A DNA stretch of 37,795 bases from Alphaproteobacteria bacterium (GCA_019746225.1 JAIESE010000024.1:1-37795); one strand, 5' to 3'; shown: positions 17,230-26,449, counted from the first letter of the stretch. A program made the numbers and translations. The notes: a model not told the origin generated them from the sequence alone.

Positions 17230-17862
17230 TCAACTGCTGTGGCGCAATCCATTCACAAAATCAACCACCCCAGGCAAGCGTGTTCGACGCAAACGTTCGG
17301 CAATGAGAATTGAGCGTACTTGTGCAACGCTTTGTTCAAGATCATGATTAATAATGACATAGTCATATTCCGCCCAGTGACTCATCTCATTAGCTGCATC
17401 CGCCATTCTCCTATTGACAACCTCGTCATTATCTTGAGCACGCGCGCGCAAGCGCCGTTCCAGTTCTTTTGTTGAGGGGGGGAGGATAAATACACTGACC
17501 AAATCTGATCGCGCAAGCTGGGCCAATTGTTGCGTTCCTTGCCAATCAATATCAAAAATAATATCCTTCCCACCATTTAAAGCATCTAACACTTGGCGCT
17601 TTGGTGTCCCATAGGAATACCCAAACACTTCCGCATGTTCCAGAAGCTCATCCTTTTCGACCTTTTCATGAAATTCATGACTCGTGACAAACACATAATC
17701 ACGACCATCCACTTCCCCAGGCCGGCTGGGGCGCGTCGTAACCGAAATTGACGGGGTCAGCTCAGGCTCCAAATCAAGCAAACGGGTCGCAATGGTTGTC
17801 TTTCCAGCTCCCGAGGGAGAAGAGAGGACAAGCATAATGCCACGGCGGTGAATATTCTTCAT
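17230..17862 (-). CDS. gmk: Guanylate kinase
   Basis: Gmk phosphorylates GMP to GDP with ATP. The P-loop SPSGAGKT is at residues 15-22. TTRPSRPGEVDGRDYVFV holds the GMP-binding Arg and Tyr residues, and FDIDWQGTQQL and RLRARAQDNDEVVNRRM (lid) follow. About 210 aa is normal. The ATG at 17862 is preceded in frame by TTG at 17865; AAGGA is nine bases ahead of the TTG and twelve ahead of the ATG, so the TTG may be the true start. It lies downstream of the SDR and fzlA genes on the same strand with a 70-bp gap. Confidence 0.95.
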   Translation of the reverse strand: MKNIHRRGIMLVLSSPSGAGKTTIATRLLDLEPELTPSISVTTRPSRPGEVDGRDYVFVTSHEFHEKVEKDELLEHAEVFGYSYGTPKRQVLDALNGGKDIIFDIDWQGTQQLAQLARSDLVSVFILPPSTKELERRLRARAQDNDEVVNRRMADAANEMSHWAEYDYVIINHDLEQSVAQVRSILIAERLRRTRLPGVVDFVNGLRHSS

Positions 17863-17936
17863 CAAGATCTTATTTCCTTATTACGACGTTCCCCCCCTTA
17901 AGGTACCAATTTCTGAAGGGTTCGAAAATAGCAAAG

Positions 17937-18785
17937 TCAGCAATGCTTCAAACCCTCTCGATAAGTAGGATACTTTAGCTGAACCCCCAACGTTTCCTTT
18001 ATTTTTTGATTGCTCACCCGTTTAAGATCTTTATAGAATTCTCGCATGGCCATCGAAAGATCCGCCTCTTCAATGGGAATCAACGGGGGGGCCTCTACTC
18101 CCAAAAGCGAACAACCATAGGCAATCACGTCCGCCGTTGAGGCTGGTTCATCATCCGCAAGGTTATATATGTCCCCCGGAAGAGGATTGGCCATGGAAGC
18201 CATCAAAACTGCGATAATGTCCTCAATGTGAATCCGTGAAAAGACATGGCCTGGTTTATCTATACGGACAGCAGACCCAGCCCGAATACTCTCTAACACG
18301 CTACGAGCAGGCCCATAAATACCGCTCAGACGAAAGATGTGAATTGGAAAGTCGGGGAATTGAGCTCGCTTCTCGAGCCATTGAGTTTCAGCGAGGAGAC
18401 GTTGCCGACCCCGGAGTGAGATTGGATTTAATGAGGCATCTTCAGTCACCCAAGCCCCACGATGATCCCCATATACAGAGGTCGCCGACACATAGCCAAT
18501 CCATTTTGAGGGAATCTTTTCAACAGCAACATGCCTCAAAACGATATCCCCCTCTTCGTCCGGTGGGATGGTGATAAGACTATGGGTGATGCCTTTAAAA
18601 GCCTCAGAAGGCAGCGGCGATTGACCGTCCCAAACAAGAGCGTCAAACCCCTCATCTTTTAAATTTTGAGCGTGGGAGTCGCTTCGGGTCGTTCCGACAA
18701 CGCGCCATCCTTTTGCCATAAGGACGCGCCCTAAGGCTTTCCCCACATAACCGAGACCAAAGATGAAGAGACCTTCACGCGACAC
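17937..18785 (-). CDS. NAD(P)-binding SDR / epimerase-like protein
   Basis: This 282-aa Rossmann-fold protein of the atypical short-chain dehydrogenase group (YeeZ-like) starts FIFGLGYVGKALGR, with a G-x-G-x-x-G type loop. It has WIGYVSATSVYGDHRGAWVTED, in which the Tyr of the usual catalytic YxxxK is replaced (LRGRQRLLAE), FRLSGIYGPARS, and a C-terminal substrate domain ending NQKIKETLGVQLKYPTYREGL. The substrate is unknown. The GTG start overlaps the last base of the fzlA TAG stop, so the two are translated together; gene pairing with the FzlA-type GST is the main context. Confidence 0.8.
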   Translation of the reverse strand: MSREGLFIFGLGYVGKALGRVLMAKGWRVVGTTRSDSHAQNLKDEGFDALVWDGQSPLPSEAFKGITHSLITIPPDEEGDIVLRHVAVEKIPSKWIGYVSATSVYGDHRGAWVTEDASLNPISLRGRQRLLAETQWLEKRAQFPDFPIHIFRLSGIYGPARSVLESIRAGSAVRIDKPGHVFSRIHIEDIIAVLMASMANPLPGDIYNLADDEPASTADVIAYGCSLLGVEAPPLIPIEEADLSMAMREFYKDLKRVSNQKIKETLGVQLKYPTYREGLKHC

Positions 18786-19459
18786 TAGAAATCTAGATTC
18801 TCATAATGACTGGAGGGTGCCCTTCCCGGCAATCGATCTGCCAACAATGCCCGGAAGCTGGGGCGAGATTTAATCCGCACGTACCAATCCTTCGCTAACT
18901 CGTGCTTATCCCAAGGCACATCCCCTAAATAATCAACGATTGATAAATGCGCTGCGGCTGCCACATCCGCTAAGGAAAACTCATCCCCCGCAAGCCATTT
19001 ACGACGATCTACCAACCAAGAAATATAGGAGAGATGATCGTGGATGTTACCCTTTATCAATCGCAGAACCGCTGAATTTGGACCCGAGTGGTCATGATAT
19101 AAGTCTTTTTTTAGCACCTTCTCAAGCAGAAGACTGACACTAACTTCTTGGGCAAACTTATCATCAAACCAAGCCGTCAATCGCCGCACTTCAGCGCGAT
19201 GGGTAAGTCCAACGCCAACGAGAAGACGTTCAGGGTAAGCTTCATCCAAATATTCTGCAATGGCCATGCTATCAATAATCGCAGTGCCATTTAAATCCAC
19301 CAACAAAGGGACTTTTCCTGCTGGATTTAATGTGATGAATTCCGGACGCTTCTCCCAGGTACGCTCAACTTCAAGTTCGAAATCAAGTTTCTTTTCGGCC
19401 AATATCAACCGAACTTTTCGGGAAAAGGGGCACAATGTATAATGATAAAGAGTACGCAT
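18785..19459 (-). CDS. fzlA: GST-like cell-division protein FzlA
   Basis: This is a glutathione-S-transferase-like protein of about 224 aa. It has a thioredoxin-fold N-terminus (MRTLYHYTLCPFSRKVRLIL...NPAGKVPLLVDLNG), the GST motif SMAIAEYLDEAYPE and an all-helical C-terminal domain (FSLADVAAAAHLSIVDYLGDVPW). The very end, PGRAPSSHYENLDF, matches the conserved C-terminus of alphaproteobacterial FzlA, which binds FtsZ filaments and links them to septal wall synthesis in Caulobacter. The start at 19459 gives the family N-terminus; upstream in-frame codons to 19567 add an atypical extension. The FzlA name rests on the tail and family layout. Confidence 0.8.
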   Translation of the reverse strand: MRTLYHYTLCPFSRKVRLILAEKKLDFELEVERTWEKRPEFITLNPAGKVPLLVDLNGTAIIDSMAIAEYLDEAYPERLLVGVGLTHRAEVRRLTAWFDDKFAQEVSVSLLLEKVLKKDLYHDHSGPNSAVLRLIKGNIHDHLSYISWLVDRRKWLAGDEFSLADVAAAAHLSIVDYLGDVPWDKHELAKDWYVRIKSRPSFRALLADRLPGRAPSSHYENLDF

Positions 19460-19628
19460 ACTGTTCAAAAAACCTTTTGGGACAAATCCTGTTGAAAACC
19501 ATCTTAGTACGACTGTGCTTTTGAATAAAAGAGCCAATTCACAATTTTTTGAAGTTCCCATTGTCAACTAAGAGCTGGCTTTGCTACAACATATCTAACT
19601 TACCCTGTTTTCATTGAGAAGAGAGCCT

Positions 19629-20663
19629 GTGACATCTATTCCTAACCCTATTAATTCCGATCTTCCCCCTAAGGGACAGATGATTTTGGTTGGGCATCAA
19701 GAGGGCCATGACCAATTGAGGAAGGCTTTTCACAGCAATGCCATGCACCCCGTATGGCTCTTAAGTGGGGAACGGGGCATTGGTAAAGCCACACTGGCCT
19801 ATACCATGGCTCGAGAGATTTTAGCCCACGAAGGACAGGATCCCACCACGATTGCCCGTCAGATTGTTCAAGGAACCTATCCTAATTTTCTATGCCTGGA
19901 GCGAACCTTAAATGCAGACGGAAAAATGCCTCGAGAAATTAATGTGGAGGAAGGCCGAAGAGTCAACGCTTTCTTGCGCCAAAGCGCGGCGATTCCAGGG
20001 TGGCGCGTGATCATTATTGATGCGGTGGATGAAATGAACCGCAGCGCGGCGAATGCCCTCTTGAAAATTTTAGAGGAACCACCTGCCAAAACCATATTTT
20101 TTCTCATTACCCATTCCTTGGGGCAAGTTCTGCCAACAATTCGTTCCCGCGCATGTATCCTGCAACTTCACCCTTTATCAGAAACAGAAATAGCGAAAAA
20201 TCTAGGGTCCGCTGTCTCCCCAGACATTTTGCCCCTTGCTCGCGGAAGTATTGGACGTGCTGTCGCCTTACAACAAGCGGGGGGACAAAAACTTCTCGAC
20301 CTGATCATCCAAGCCATGGGCGGTGCCTTGAAAGGCGATTGGCGCCATGCACAAAGTTTGACTGCGACTTTTGACAAGGACAATCCCAACTATGATGTTA
20401 TGTTGGACTTGATCTTGTGGGCACTTCATCATCTAATTATACTTGCCCACCTTCCCATGCCAGATGCGCCCTCAAACGAAGGATTAAGCCACCTCACCAA
20501 ACTGAGAGCCATGACCCACTGGGTTGACGCCTTTCAAAGAATAAGTCATTTCTTAGAAACCGCGCGAACCAGCCATTTGGATCGCAACCACGTTGTTATG
20601 GCCGTCTTTTTTATTATTGAAAATCCAACTGTCGGAGATGAATTTATTTATGGATCATTCTAA
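19629..20663 (+). CDS. holB: DNA polymerase III delta' subunit
   Basis: This subunit belongs to the clamp loader that places the beta clamp on DNA. It has an AAA+ P-loop-like GERGIGKATLAY, a sensor/box region WRVIIIDAVDEMNRSAANALLKILEEPP and FFLITHSLGQVLPTIRSRACILQLHPL, all typical of delta'. The zinc-binding Cys cluster seen in the E. coli protein is absent, as in many alphaproteobacteria. The start is uncertain: TTG at 19614 or GTG at 19629; the GTG has AG-rich sequence ahead. The gene overlaps metG by 14 bases and heads the plus-strand run through uppP. Confidence 0.9.
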   Translation: MTSIPNPINSDLPPKGQMILVGHQEGHDQLRKAFHSNAMHPVWLLSGERGIGKATLAYTMAREILAHEGQDPTTIARQIVQGTYPNFLCLERTLNADGKMPREINVEEGRRVNAFLRQSAAIPGWRVIIIDAVDEMNRSAANALLKILEEPPAKTIFFLITHSLGQVLPTIRSRACILQLHPLSETEIAKNLGSAVSPDILPLARGSIGRAVALQQAGGQKLLDLIIQAMGGALKGDWRHAQSLTATFDKDNPNYDVMLDLILWALHHLIILAHLPMPDAPSNEGLSHLTKLRAMTHWVDAFQRISHFLETARTSHLDRNHVVMAVFFIIENPTVGDEFIYGSF

Positions 20664-22176
20664 GAAGTTTTACATCGCTACGCCGATTTACTATGTAAAC
20701 GACGTTCCCCATATTGGTCATTTATATACGACACTTGCCTGCGATATGATTGCGCGTTTCAAGAGCTTGGATGGATATAGCGTCAAATTCATCACCGGCA
20801 CGGACGAACACGGCCAAAAAGTTGAAAAGGCGGCCATGACAGCTGGTAAAAACCCCAAAGAATTTGTGGACACAGTTTCTCAAAACTTTCGAGATTTGGC
20901 GACCTTCATGCAATTCAGCCACACCGACTTTGTCCGAACAACGGAGCCTCGTCATTACAAAGCCGCGCAACATATTTGGAAAGAGTTGTTAGATCGAGAT
21001 GAAATATATCTCGGAGAATACGCTGGGTGGTACGCCATTCGGGACGAAACCTACTACCAGGAATCAGAAATCATCGATGGAAAAGCCCCAACGGGTGCCG
21101 ATGTGGAATGGGTGACCGAACCTAGCTACTTCTTCCGCTTGTCAAAATGGCAGGAACCTCTCTTGAAGTTCTATAAAGAAAACCCTGATTTTATTGCACC
21201 TGATAGTCGTCGGAATGAAGTCTTACGGTTTGTTGAAGGGGGCTTGCATGATTTATCAGTTTCCAGAGCAAGCTTTAAATGGGGCGTCCCTGTCCCGGGA
21301 GATCCGGCTCACGTCATGTATGTGTGGCTAGAAGCCTTAACCTTTTATCTGACGGCTTTAGAATATCCTGAGAATAGTGAAGAGCGGGATGAATACTGGG
21401 CGAACAGCCTTCTTGTCGTTGGAAAAGATATTTTGCGCTTTCAATCTATTTATTTTCCAGCATTTCTTTTAGCTGCTGGATTGCCACCCCCTACACGCGT
21501 CTTCGCCCATGGATGGTGGACAATCGAGGGAGAAAAAATGTCGAAATCCCTTGGCAATGTGATTGATCCCAACGCCTTAGTTGAAAAGTACGGACGGGAC
21601 CCAGTGCGATACTTTCTCTTGAGAGAAATTCCCTTTGGTAATGATGGGGACTTTTCTGTGAGCGCCCTCATCTCAAGACTCAATAGCGATTTGGCCAATA
21701 GTTATGGGAATCTCGTGCAACGGGTATTGTCTTTTATTGGAAAAACATGTGGGGGGGTTCTTCCCAATCCAGAATCATTACTGCCTCTCGATGAAGAGCT
21801 TCTTTTGAGTGCGAAAAATCTCATAACGACCTTACGCTCGGATATTGAAAAGCAACTTCTTCACAAAATGATCGAGCAGATTTGGCACCTCATCGCTCAA
21901 GCCAACCGCTATATTGATGAGCAAAAGCCCTGGTCCCTTAAAGAAGAAGATCCTGCTCGCATGGGGACAATTCTATATGTGTTAGCTGAAACCATCCGTC
22001 AAATTGCCATCCTGACCCAACCACTACTCCCAGAGGCCAGCGCTCGCATTCTGGACCAGCTGGCGATCCCCGAAGACAAAAGAACCTTTGCTCATCTTGT
22101 ATCGGCTCTTGTACCTGGAACAACTCTGCCCGCGCCCGAAGGTGTTTTCCCCCGATGGGTTGAGGAGAAACTATAA
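20650..22176 (+). CDS. metG: Methionyl-tRNA synthetase
   Basis: This class I synthetase charges initiator and elongator tRNA-Met. In the chosen 508-aa form, YIATPIYYVNDVPHIGH carries the HIGH motif (21-24), GTDEHGQKV binds substrate, and EKMSKSLGN holds KMSKS (296-300). The connective insert (WYAIRDETYYQESE) lacks the zinc-binding cysteines, so this is the metal-free short type common in alphaproteobacteria; there is no C-terminal EMAP-like dimer domain. The ATG at 20650 has GGAG twelve bases ahead and lies inside the end of holB. A start at 20593 would add non-family residues. tatD follows with no gap. Confidence 0.96.
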   Translation: MDHSKKFYIATPIYYVNDVPHIGHLYTTLACDMIARFKSLDGYSVKFITGTDEHGQKVEKAAMTAGKNPKEFVDTVSQNFRDLATFMQFSHTDFVRTTEPRHYKAAQHIWKELLDRDEIYLGEYAGWYAIRDETYYQESEIIDGKAPTGADVEWVTEPSYFFRLSKWQEPLLKFYKENPDFIAPDSRRNEVLRFVEGGLHDLSVSRASFKWGVPVPGDPAHVMYVWLEALTFYLTALEYPENSEERDEYWANSLLVVGKDILRFQSIYFPAFLLAAGLPPPTRVFAHGWWTIEGEKMSKSLGNVIDPNALVEKYGRDPVRYFLLREIPFGNDGDFSVSALISRLNSDLANSYGNLVQRVLSFIGKTCGGVLPNPESLLPLDEELLLSAKNLITTLRSDIEKQLLHKMIEQIWHLIAQANRYIDEQKPWSLKEEDPARMGTILYVLAETIRQIAILTQPLLPEASARILDQLAIPEDKRTFAHLVSALVPGTTLPAPEGVFPRWVEEKL

Positions 22177-22971
22177 ATGCTCGTTGATAGTCACTGCCAC
22201 CTCAATTTCCCAGAATTCACGTCAGACTTAGAGGCTGTGCTTGCGCGCGCATCAGCCAATGGTGTTGGCACTTATTTGACAGTGAATACAAAATTGAGTC
22301 AGGCCAAGGACCTGCAAGCCATTGCCGATCAGCACCCGCGGGTCTTTTGCAGCGTCGGCGTACATCCCCATGACGCCGCGGAATATGTGAAAGGATATGA
22401 GGGGGACACCCTTTATAATCAAATCAAAATTTTAGCGCAACATCCTAAGGTTGTTGGCATTGGCGAAACGGGCCTGGATTATTACTATGATAACAGCCCC
22501 CGTGAAGACCAAATCGCCTCGTTCTCTGACCATATTCGAGCAAGCATGGATCTTGAGCTTCCCCTCATTATTCACACGCGCGATGCCGATGAGGACACCA
22601 TCGCTTGCCTCACCAATGTTGGACAAGGAAAGGCTAAGGGTGTGTTCCATTGCTTTAGTGGGAGCGAAGATTTAGCGCAAAAAGCTCTCAACCTAGGGTT
22701 TTACATTTCTTTCTCGGGCATCCTAACTTTTAAAAACGCAGAAACCTTGCGTCAAATTGCCCAAACAACCCCCTTGGACCGCATTCTTGTGGAAACAGAC
22801 GCACCTTTCCTGGCTCCTGTCCCCCATCGTGGCAAGCGAAATGAACCTGCCTTCACGCGACACACAGCAGAACTCTTGGCGATTCTAAAAGGGTTAAGCT
22901 ATAGTGCGATCGAAACAGCAACTACGGACAACTTTTATGCGTTGTTCACTAAAGCGAGACGAGAAACATGA
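22177..22971 (+). CDS. tatD: TatD-family metal-dependent hydrolase
   Basis: This 264-aa protein folds as a metal-dependent TIM-barrel hydrolase. Metal ligands are visible in DSHCHLNF (HxH), GIGETGLDYYY (Glu), IIHTRDADED (His), FHCFSG (His) and VETDAPFLAP (Asp). Family members act as 3'-5' exonucleases or DNases in DNA repair and RNA turnover; the precise substrate here is not shown. The ATG follows the metG stop directly, and the TGA stop overlaps the ATG of the next gene (ATGA). The gene order metG-tatD-MBL is a familiar alphaproteobacterial arrangement. Confidence 0.93.
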   Translation: MLVDSHCHLNFPEFTSDLEAVLARASANGVGTYLTVNTKLSQAKDLQAIADQHPRVFCSVGVHPHDAAEYVKGYEGDTLYNQIKILAQHPKVVGIGETGLDYYYDNSPREDQIASFSDHIRASMDLELPLIIHTRDADEDTIACLTNVGQGKAKGVFHCFSGSEDLAQKALNLGFYISFSGILTFKNAETLRQIAQTTPLDRILVETDAPFLAPVPHRGKRNEPAFTRHTAELLAILKGLSYSAIETATTDNFYALFTKARRET

Positions 22972-23726
22972 AAATTACGATTTTGGGCTGCGGTGCCTCG
23001 GGTGGCGTGCCCCTTATCACGGGAGACTGGGGATCCTGCAATCCAAACAACCCCAAGAATCGGCGTCGTCGAGCTTCTATCTTAATCCAAACAAAGGGTA
23101 AGAATATTCTCATCGATACCAGTCCTGACTTGCGAATGCAGCTCTTGGATGCAGGTGTCCCTAATATAGATTTGGTATTGATCACCCACGATCACGCGGA
23201 CCATGTGGGTGGCCTTGATGATTTGCGTCAAATTTATGCAAAATATCGCCAGCAAATTCCACTCTACGCTGATCAAGGTACAATGAGTCGTTTACGTCAG
23301 GCCTACCGATATGCTTTGGTGACCATGGATTCCCTTTACCCAGCGTTCCTAGAAGGCCGTGAACTTGAAGAGGTCATCGACTTTGAGGGCATCCAAATCA
23401 TCCCCTATCTCCAATATCATGGCCATCGCTCTTCTTTTGGATTTAGAATCGGTGATTTTGCCTACTCCACTGATCTTATTGAGCTCCCTGAAGAAAGCTA
23501 TGAAGCCCTCAAAGGGGTTAATACCTGGGTGGTTGATTGTTTACGGGATGAGCCACACATCAGCCACGCAAACGTTGAACAAACCCTCAAAATGATCAGT
23601 AAAGTCAAACCAGCCCAGGCCATCTTAACCCATATGACCCATCACTTGGATTATGATGACATCAATTCTCGCACTCCTGAAAACGTAATCCCCGCCTACG
23701 ACGGCATGGTCTTGGAGCTGCCATGA
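22968..23726 (+). CDS. MBL-fold metal hydrolase, PhnP-like
   Basis: This 252-aa metallo-beta-lactamase-fold protein has GCGASGGVPLITGDWGSC at the N-terminus and the metal site THDHADHVGG (H74, H76, D78, H79). Further ligands are likely in YHGHRSSFGFRIG and in YSTDLIELPEE, with HMTHHLDYDD near the end. The order resembles PhnP/phosphoribosyl cyclic phosphodiesterase-like proteins, but no phn genes are nearby, so a phosphonate role is not supported. It overlaps tatD and uppP by four bases each (ATGA), which indicates tight coupling. The physiological substrate is unknown. Confidence 0.85.
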   Translation: MKITILGCGASGGVPLITGDWGSCNPNNPKNRRRRASILIQTKGKNILIDTSPDLRMQLLDAGVPNIDLVLITHDHADHVGGLDDLRQIYAKYRQQIPLYADQGTMSRLRQAYRYALVTMDSLYPAFLEGRELEEVIDFEGIQIIPYLQYHGHRSSFGFRIGDFAYSTDLIELPEESYEALKGVNTWVVDCLRDEPHISHANVEQTLKMISKVKPAQAILTHMTHHLDYDDINSRTPENVIPAYDGMVLELP

Positions 23727-24529
23727 CCACGCTCCACATCCTTATCCTCAGCCTGATTCAAGGACTCACGGAGTTTTTGCCCGTGTCTTCATCCGGTCAC
23801 TTGGTACTATTGCCACACCTTTTCGGGTGGCAAAATCAAGGCCTTGAAATGGATGTAGCCCTTCATGTGGGAACCCTAACAGCGGTCCTGATTTACTTTT
23901 GGAGTGATGTATGGGGTATGATCACGCACTTCTTGAAGTATTGCTTCGGTGGTTTTAAGAAGCGTGACTTTGACACCCAAGTGCGCCTAGCTTTGAGTCT
24001 TGTGGTTGCCACATTGCCTGCAATTGTTGTTGGGTTTCTCTTAAAGAAAATGGGACTTAACGACATTCGTCAGGTGAGTGTTATCGCGACTACCAGCATC
24101 CTCTTTGCGCTTGTCCTGTATTTTACAGACCGCATTGGTTCCAAAAAGGAGGATATAAACAAAATCACACTGAAGCGTGGCTTCCTCATTGGGCTTGGTC
24201 AAGCCATTTCTCTCATCCCCGGCGTAAGTCGATCCGGCATATGCATAAGCGTCGGTCTCGCTCTTGGTTTCACGCGCACAGCTGCCGCGCGTTTCGCTTT
24301 TCTCATGTCCATACCCTCCATCACCGGCGCTGCCACCCTTACGGCTTATGACGCCATCAAGGATAATACTCCCGCTGTTTGGTCAGAGATCGGTTTGGGT
24401 ATTCTTTTTTCTGCCATAGCGGGTCTTGCGGCTATCCACTTCATGCTACGGTTCCTTACCAATCATTCCTTAACCATCTTCGTTGTCTACCGGATTTTGT
24501 TAGGTATTTGCATTTGGGTTCTTGTTTAA
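23723..24529 (+). CDS. uppP: Undecaprenyl-diphosphate phosphatase
   Basis: UppP (BacA) dephosphorylates undecaprenyl diphosphate to regenerate the lipid carrier for peptidoglycan and LPS O-chain synthesis. The 268-aa membrane protein has the two active-site blocks: QGLTEFLPVSSSGHL (13-27) and LIPGVSRSG (164-172), plus about seven to eight membrane segments. It is the last gene of the holB-metG-tatD-MBL-uppP run, joined to the previous gene by ATGA. No hairpin terminator follows, only AT-rich sequence and then the palindrome at 24593. Confidence 0.95.
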   Translation: MTTLHILILSLIQGLTEFLPVSSSGHLVLLPHLFGWQNQGLEMDVALHVGTLTAVLIYFWSDVWGMITHFLKYCFGGFKKRDFDTQVRLALSLVVATLPAIVVGFLLKKMGLNDIRQVSVIATTSILFALVLYFTDRIGSKKEDINKITLKRGFLIGLGQAISLIPGVSRSGICISVGLALGFTRTAAARFAFLMSIPSITGAATLTAYDAIKDNTPAVWSEIGLGILFSAIAGLAAIHFMLRFLTNHSLTIFVVYRILLGICIWVLV

Positions 24530-24592
24530 ATCAAATCTTTATATTTAATTTTTTATTGCTTTTTATTCTATAGTTGATTATCTATTTCATTA

Positions 24593-24616
24593 GGTATTCA
24601 TATATATATGAATACC
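24593..24616. repeat. Perfect 24-bp palindrome
   Basis: The 12-base half GGTATTCATATA is followed directly by its exact reverse complement. It sits 28 bases ahead of the ATG at 24645 and about 60 bases after uppP. The position suits an operator for a dimeric repressor or a regulatory hairpin; there is no loop and no T-run as expected for a terminator. Confidence 0.6.
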
Positions 24617-24644
24617 CCTCTCTACATATTTAAGGATACGAAAA

Positions 24645-25790
24645 ATGAATAAACCTATAAAAGCACTCTCTTGTTTAATCCTCATGAGCTGTACATTTAT
24701 GATACAAGCTATGGAAAGCAAATCGCCTGAAGCTATTGCTAAGGAATTAGGGATGACAACACGAGAATATTTAACTTTCTTAGAAAATGAAAGAACACTA
24801 TTTGGCAATCCAAATGCTTTCAAAGCAGAAGATGATACTGATCCAATTGTTGCAATGGCCAAAGCCTTAAACCTTACGAAAAGAGAATATCTAGAGAGCC
24901 TGGAGATTGAAAAGAGAGAATTTGCCAAAAAGACTGTGCCCCAGCCAGAACCAGAACCCAAAAAAGTATTCCTTACGGTTGCCCCTGCAAAGACAGATCG
25001 TTTGCCCAACTTGAGCATTGCTGAAATGGAAGCCACCTTTGGCAGGTCATCTTCCCATGATTTAAAATTGAGAATTGAAGGAACTTTTGCAGCTATGCAT
25101 CAAAACGGCGATAACTGGGAGCCTGCGCGTTTGCAAGATGTGTTTCTAAGAGGCTTATTCCAACATTATACCTTTCAGTTTTCAGGGTTTGATTATACTG
25201 AAAACAATTCCATGTATGAGCAATTGTTAGATATGGATGGGAAAATAGGAAAGTGGCATTCAGAGAGAATCCACAAGCTATATACAATGAACGGCTTAGA
25301 AATTCCCCGGACTGCAGACGCGCTTTTATCTTCAGACATCAAAACCGGCGTTCTTATTTCTCGCTGGTTCAAAGCCGTTGCAGATGCCTTGAAGCAGAAC
25401 AAAACTTTTGTAAACCTCGGCGGCGATTTTCAAAGATTCAAAGTCCTCCTTGAAAAAAGAGAAGCAGAAAGACGAAACCTTCAGACCTTAGTCGACGAAA
25501 ATAAAGAAGCTTCAGAGAAGCTACAAGAATACGTTAAAGAAACCCTTCGACTTGACCGCGAAGAAATTGATCGCCAAGTCATCCTGTTTAACTGGATTAA
25601 AGACATCTATGCCGTCGCAAGCCAAGTCTTGAAGGACTCTTTTAAGAACAAGACTTTTCCGGATGCTACACACCCTCTACTTGAAGAAATAAGAGGATTT
25701 CATCCAGAGTATACACAGCGCCCGGTGTATAAAGGGTTGTTTCTTAATAGTAAGCCGGATAAGCCCGTTCCCATTAAGGCGTTCGTATAA
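24645..25790 (+). CDS. Exported protein with duplicated N-terminal motif
   Basis: I do not recognise this 381-aa protein. Residues 1-22 form a signal peptide (ends QAME). A motif of about 23 residues occurs twice at a 40-residue offset: IAKELGMTTREYLTFLENER (31-50) and MAKALNLTKREYLESLEIEK (71-90). A Pro/Glu spacer (QPEPEPKK) follows, then a helical body, then a charged coiled-coil-like segment around residues 265-310 and a basic end. AAGGA lies ahead of the ATG. It opens a group of three exported plus-strand genes ending at 27101. Role unknown; periplasmic or secreted. Confidence 0.75.
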   Translation: MNKPIKALSCLILMSCTFMIQAMESKSPEAIAKELGMTTREYLTFLENERTLFGNPNAFKAEDDTDPIVAMAKALNLTKREYLESLEIEKREFAKKTVPQPEPEPKKVFLTVAPAKTDRLPNLSIAEMEATFGRSSSHDLKLRIEGTFAAMHQNGDNWEPARLQDVFLRGLFQHYTFQFSGFDYTENNSMYEQLLDMDGKIGKWHSERIHKLYTMNGLEIPRTADALLSSDIKTGVLISRWFKAVADALKQNKTFVNLGGDFQRFKVLLEKREAERRNLQTLVDENKEASEKLQEYVKETLRLDREEIDRQVILFNWIKDIYAVASQVLKDSFKNKTFPDATHPLLEEIRGFHPEYTQRPVYKGLFLNSKPDKPVPIKAFV

Positions 25791-25858
25791 GTATTGGACC
25801 AACCCTTCAAGTCGGACTATTCTAAAGTCAAGATTAGAGTCAAGTTGGTCTAGAAAAC

Positions 25859-26416
25859 ATGCTGTTAGTGAGAATCTTAACGGTTGCCTTTTGGGGGAGC
25901 CTTGTAAATGCGACTGTATCTATTGGAACGGAAGAAAGCGATAAAAATGGACGTGGCAATACCCCGCCCCGTCGATTAAGCTTAACCACCGCAATTCCTT
26001 CAGCTGCGATAAATCACCGTCCCCCATCCACTTCACCCTTAAAAAAAACTTCTGGTCTTAAAAACGGAAGCCAAATGAAGCCTCAACTATCTGATGCCAA
26101 ACGTCTCCAAGACCTGATGGATGAGACCTCGCTCTTGAAGGCTCAATTAGAAGCCTTGCAAATGAAGGATTGGGACCAGACAGCTGAAAGGGTCGCCTTA
26201 TTTAATGAAAGGGAAAAGGCACTCCAAGTTATTGAACTGCAAGAAAAAATACTTGAAGAAGCAAAGGTAGACAAAGAAACTCTTAAGCTACAACACCAAT
26301 TAATTGATGCTTTGGAATTTGCCATTGTTAAACTAAAAGAAAGTTATGATGCAAAACAAGCAGAGGTCGATGCCTTAAAGGAGAAACTTTCGAATTATGA
26401 GAAACCAGGACATTAA
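25859..26416 (+). CDS. Exported coiled-coil protein of unknown function
   Basis: This 185-aa protein begins with a signal peptide (MLLVRILTVAFWGSLVNA, 1-18). A basic, Pro/Ser/Thr-rich and probably disordered segment (20-75) follows. Residues 78-180 form a near-continuous heptad pattern rich in Leu, Glu and Lys (ETSLLKAQLEALQMK...EVDALKEKLSNYEK), predicting a long coiled coil. No good ribosome site precedes the ATG. It is the second of three neighbouring exported proteins; sequence similarity to them is in layout only. No family recognised. Confidence 0.65.
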   Translation: MLLVRILTVAFWGSLVNATVSIGTEESDKNGRGNTPPRRLSLTTAIPSAAINHRPPSTSPLKKTSGLKNGSQMKPQLSDAKRLQDLMDETSLLKAQLEALQMKDWDQTAERVALFNEREKALQVIELQEKILEEAKVDKETLKLQHQLIDALEFAIVKLKESYDAKQAEVDALKEKLSNYEKPGH

Positions 26417-26449
26417 CGAAATCACCCCCCTCCCCTTTGAGGCTTGTTG

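Noticed and set aside
19460..19567. Longer N-terminus for fzlA.
   Set aside because: The added 36 residues are not family-like, and GST-fold proteins start at the MRTLYHY strand.
20593..20649. Longer N-terminus for metG.
   Set aside because: It lies in holB coding sequence in another frame, and the family starts just before FYIATPIYY.
24540..24616. The T-rich run and palindrome after uppP as a Rho-independent terminator.
   Set aside because: The T-rich part lies before the palindrome, not after it on the plus strand, and the palindrome has no loop.
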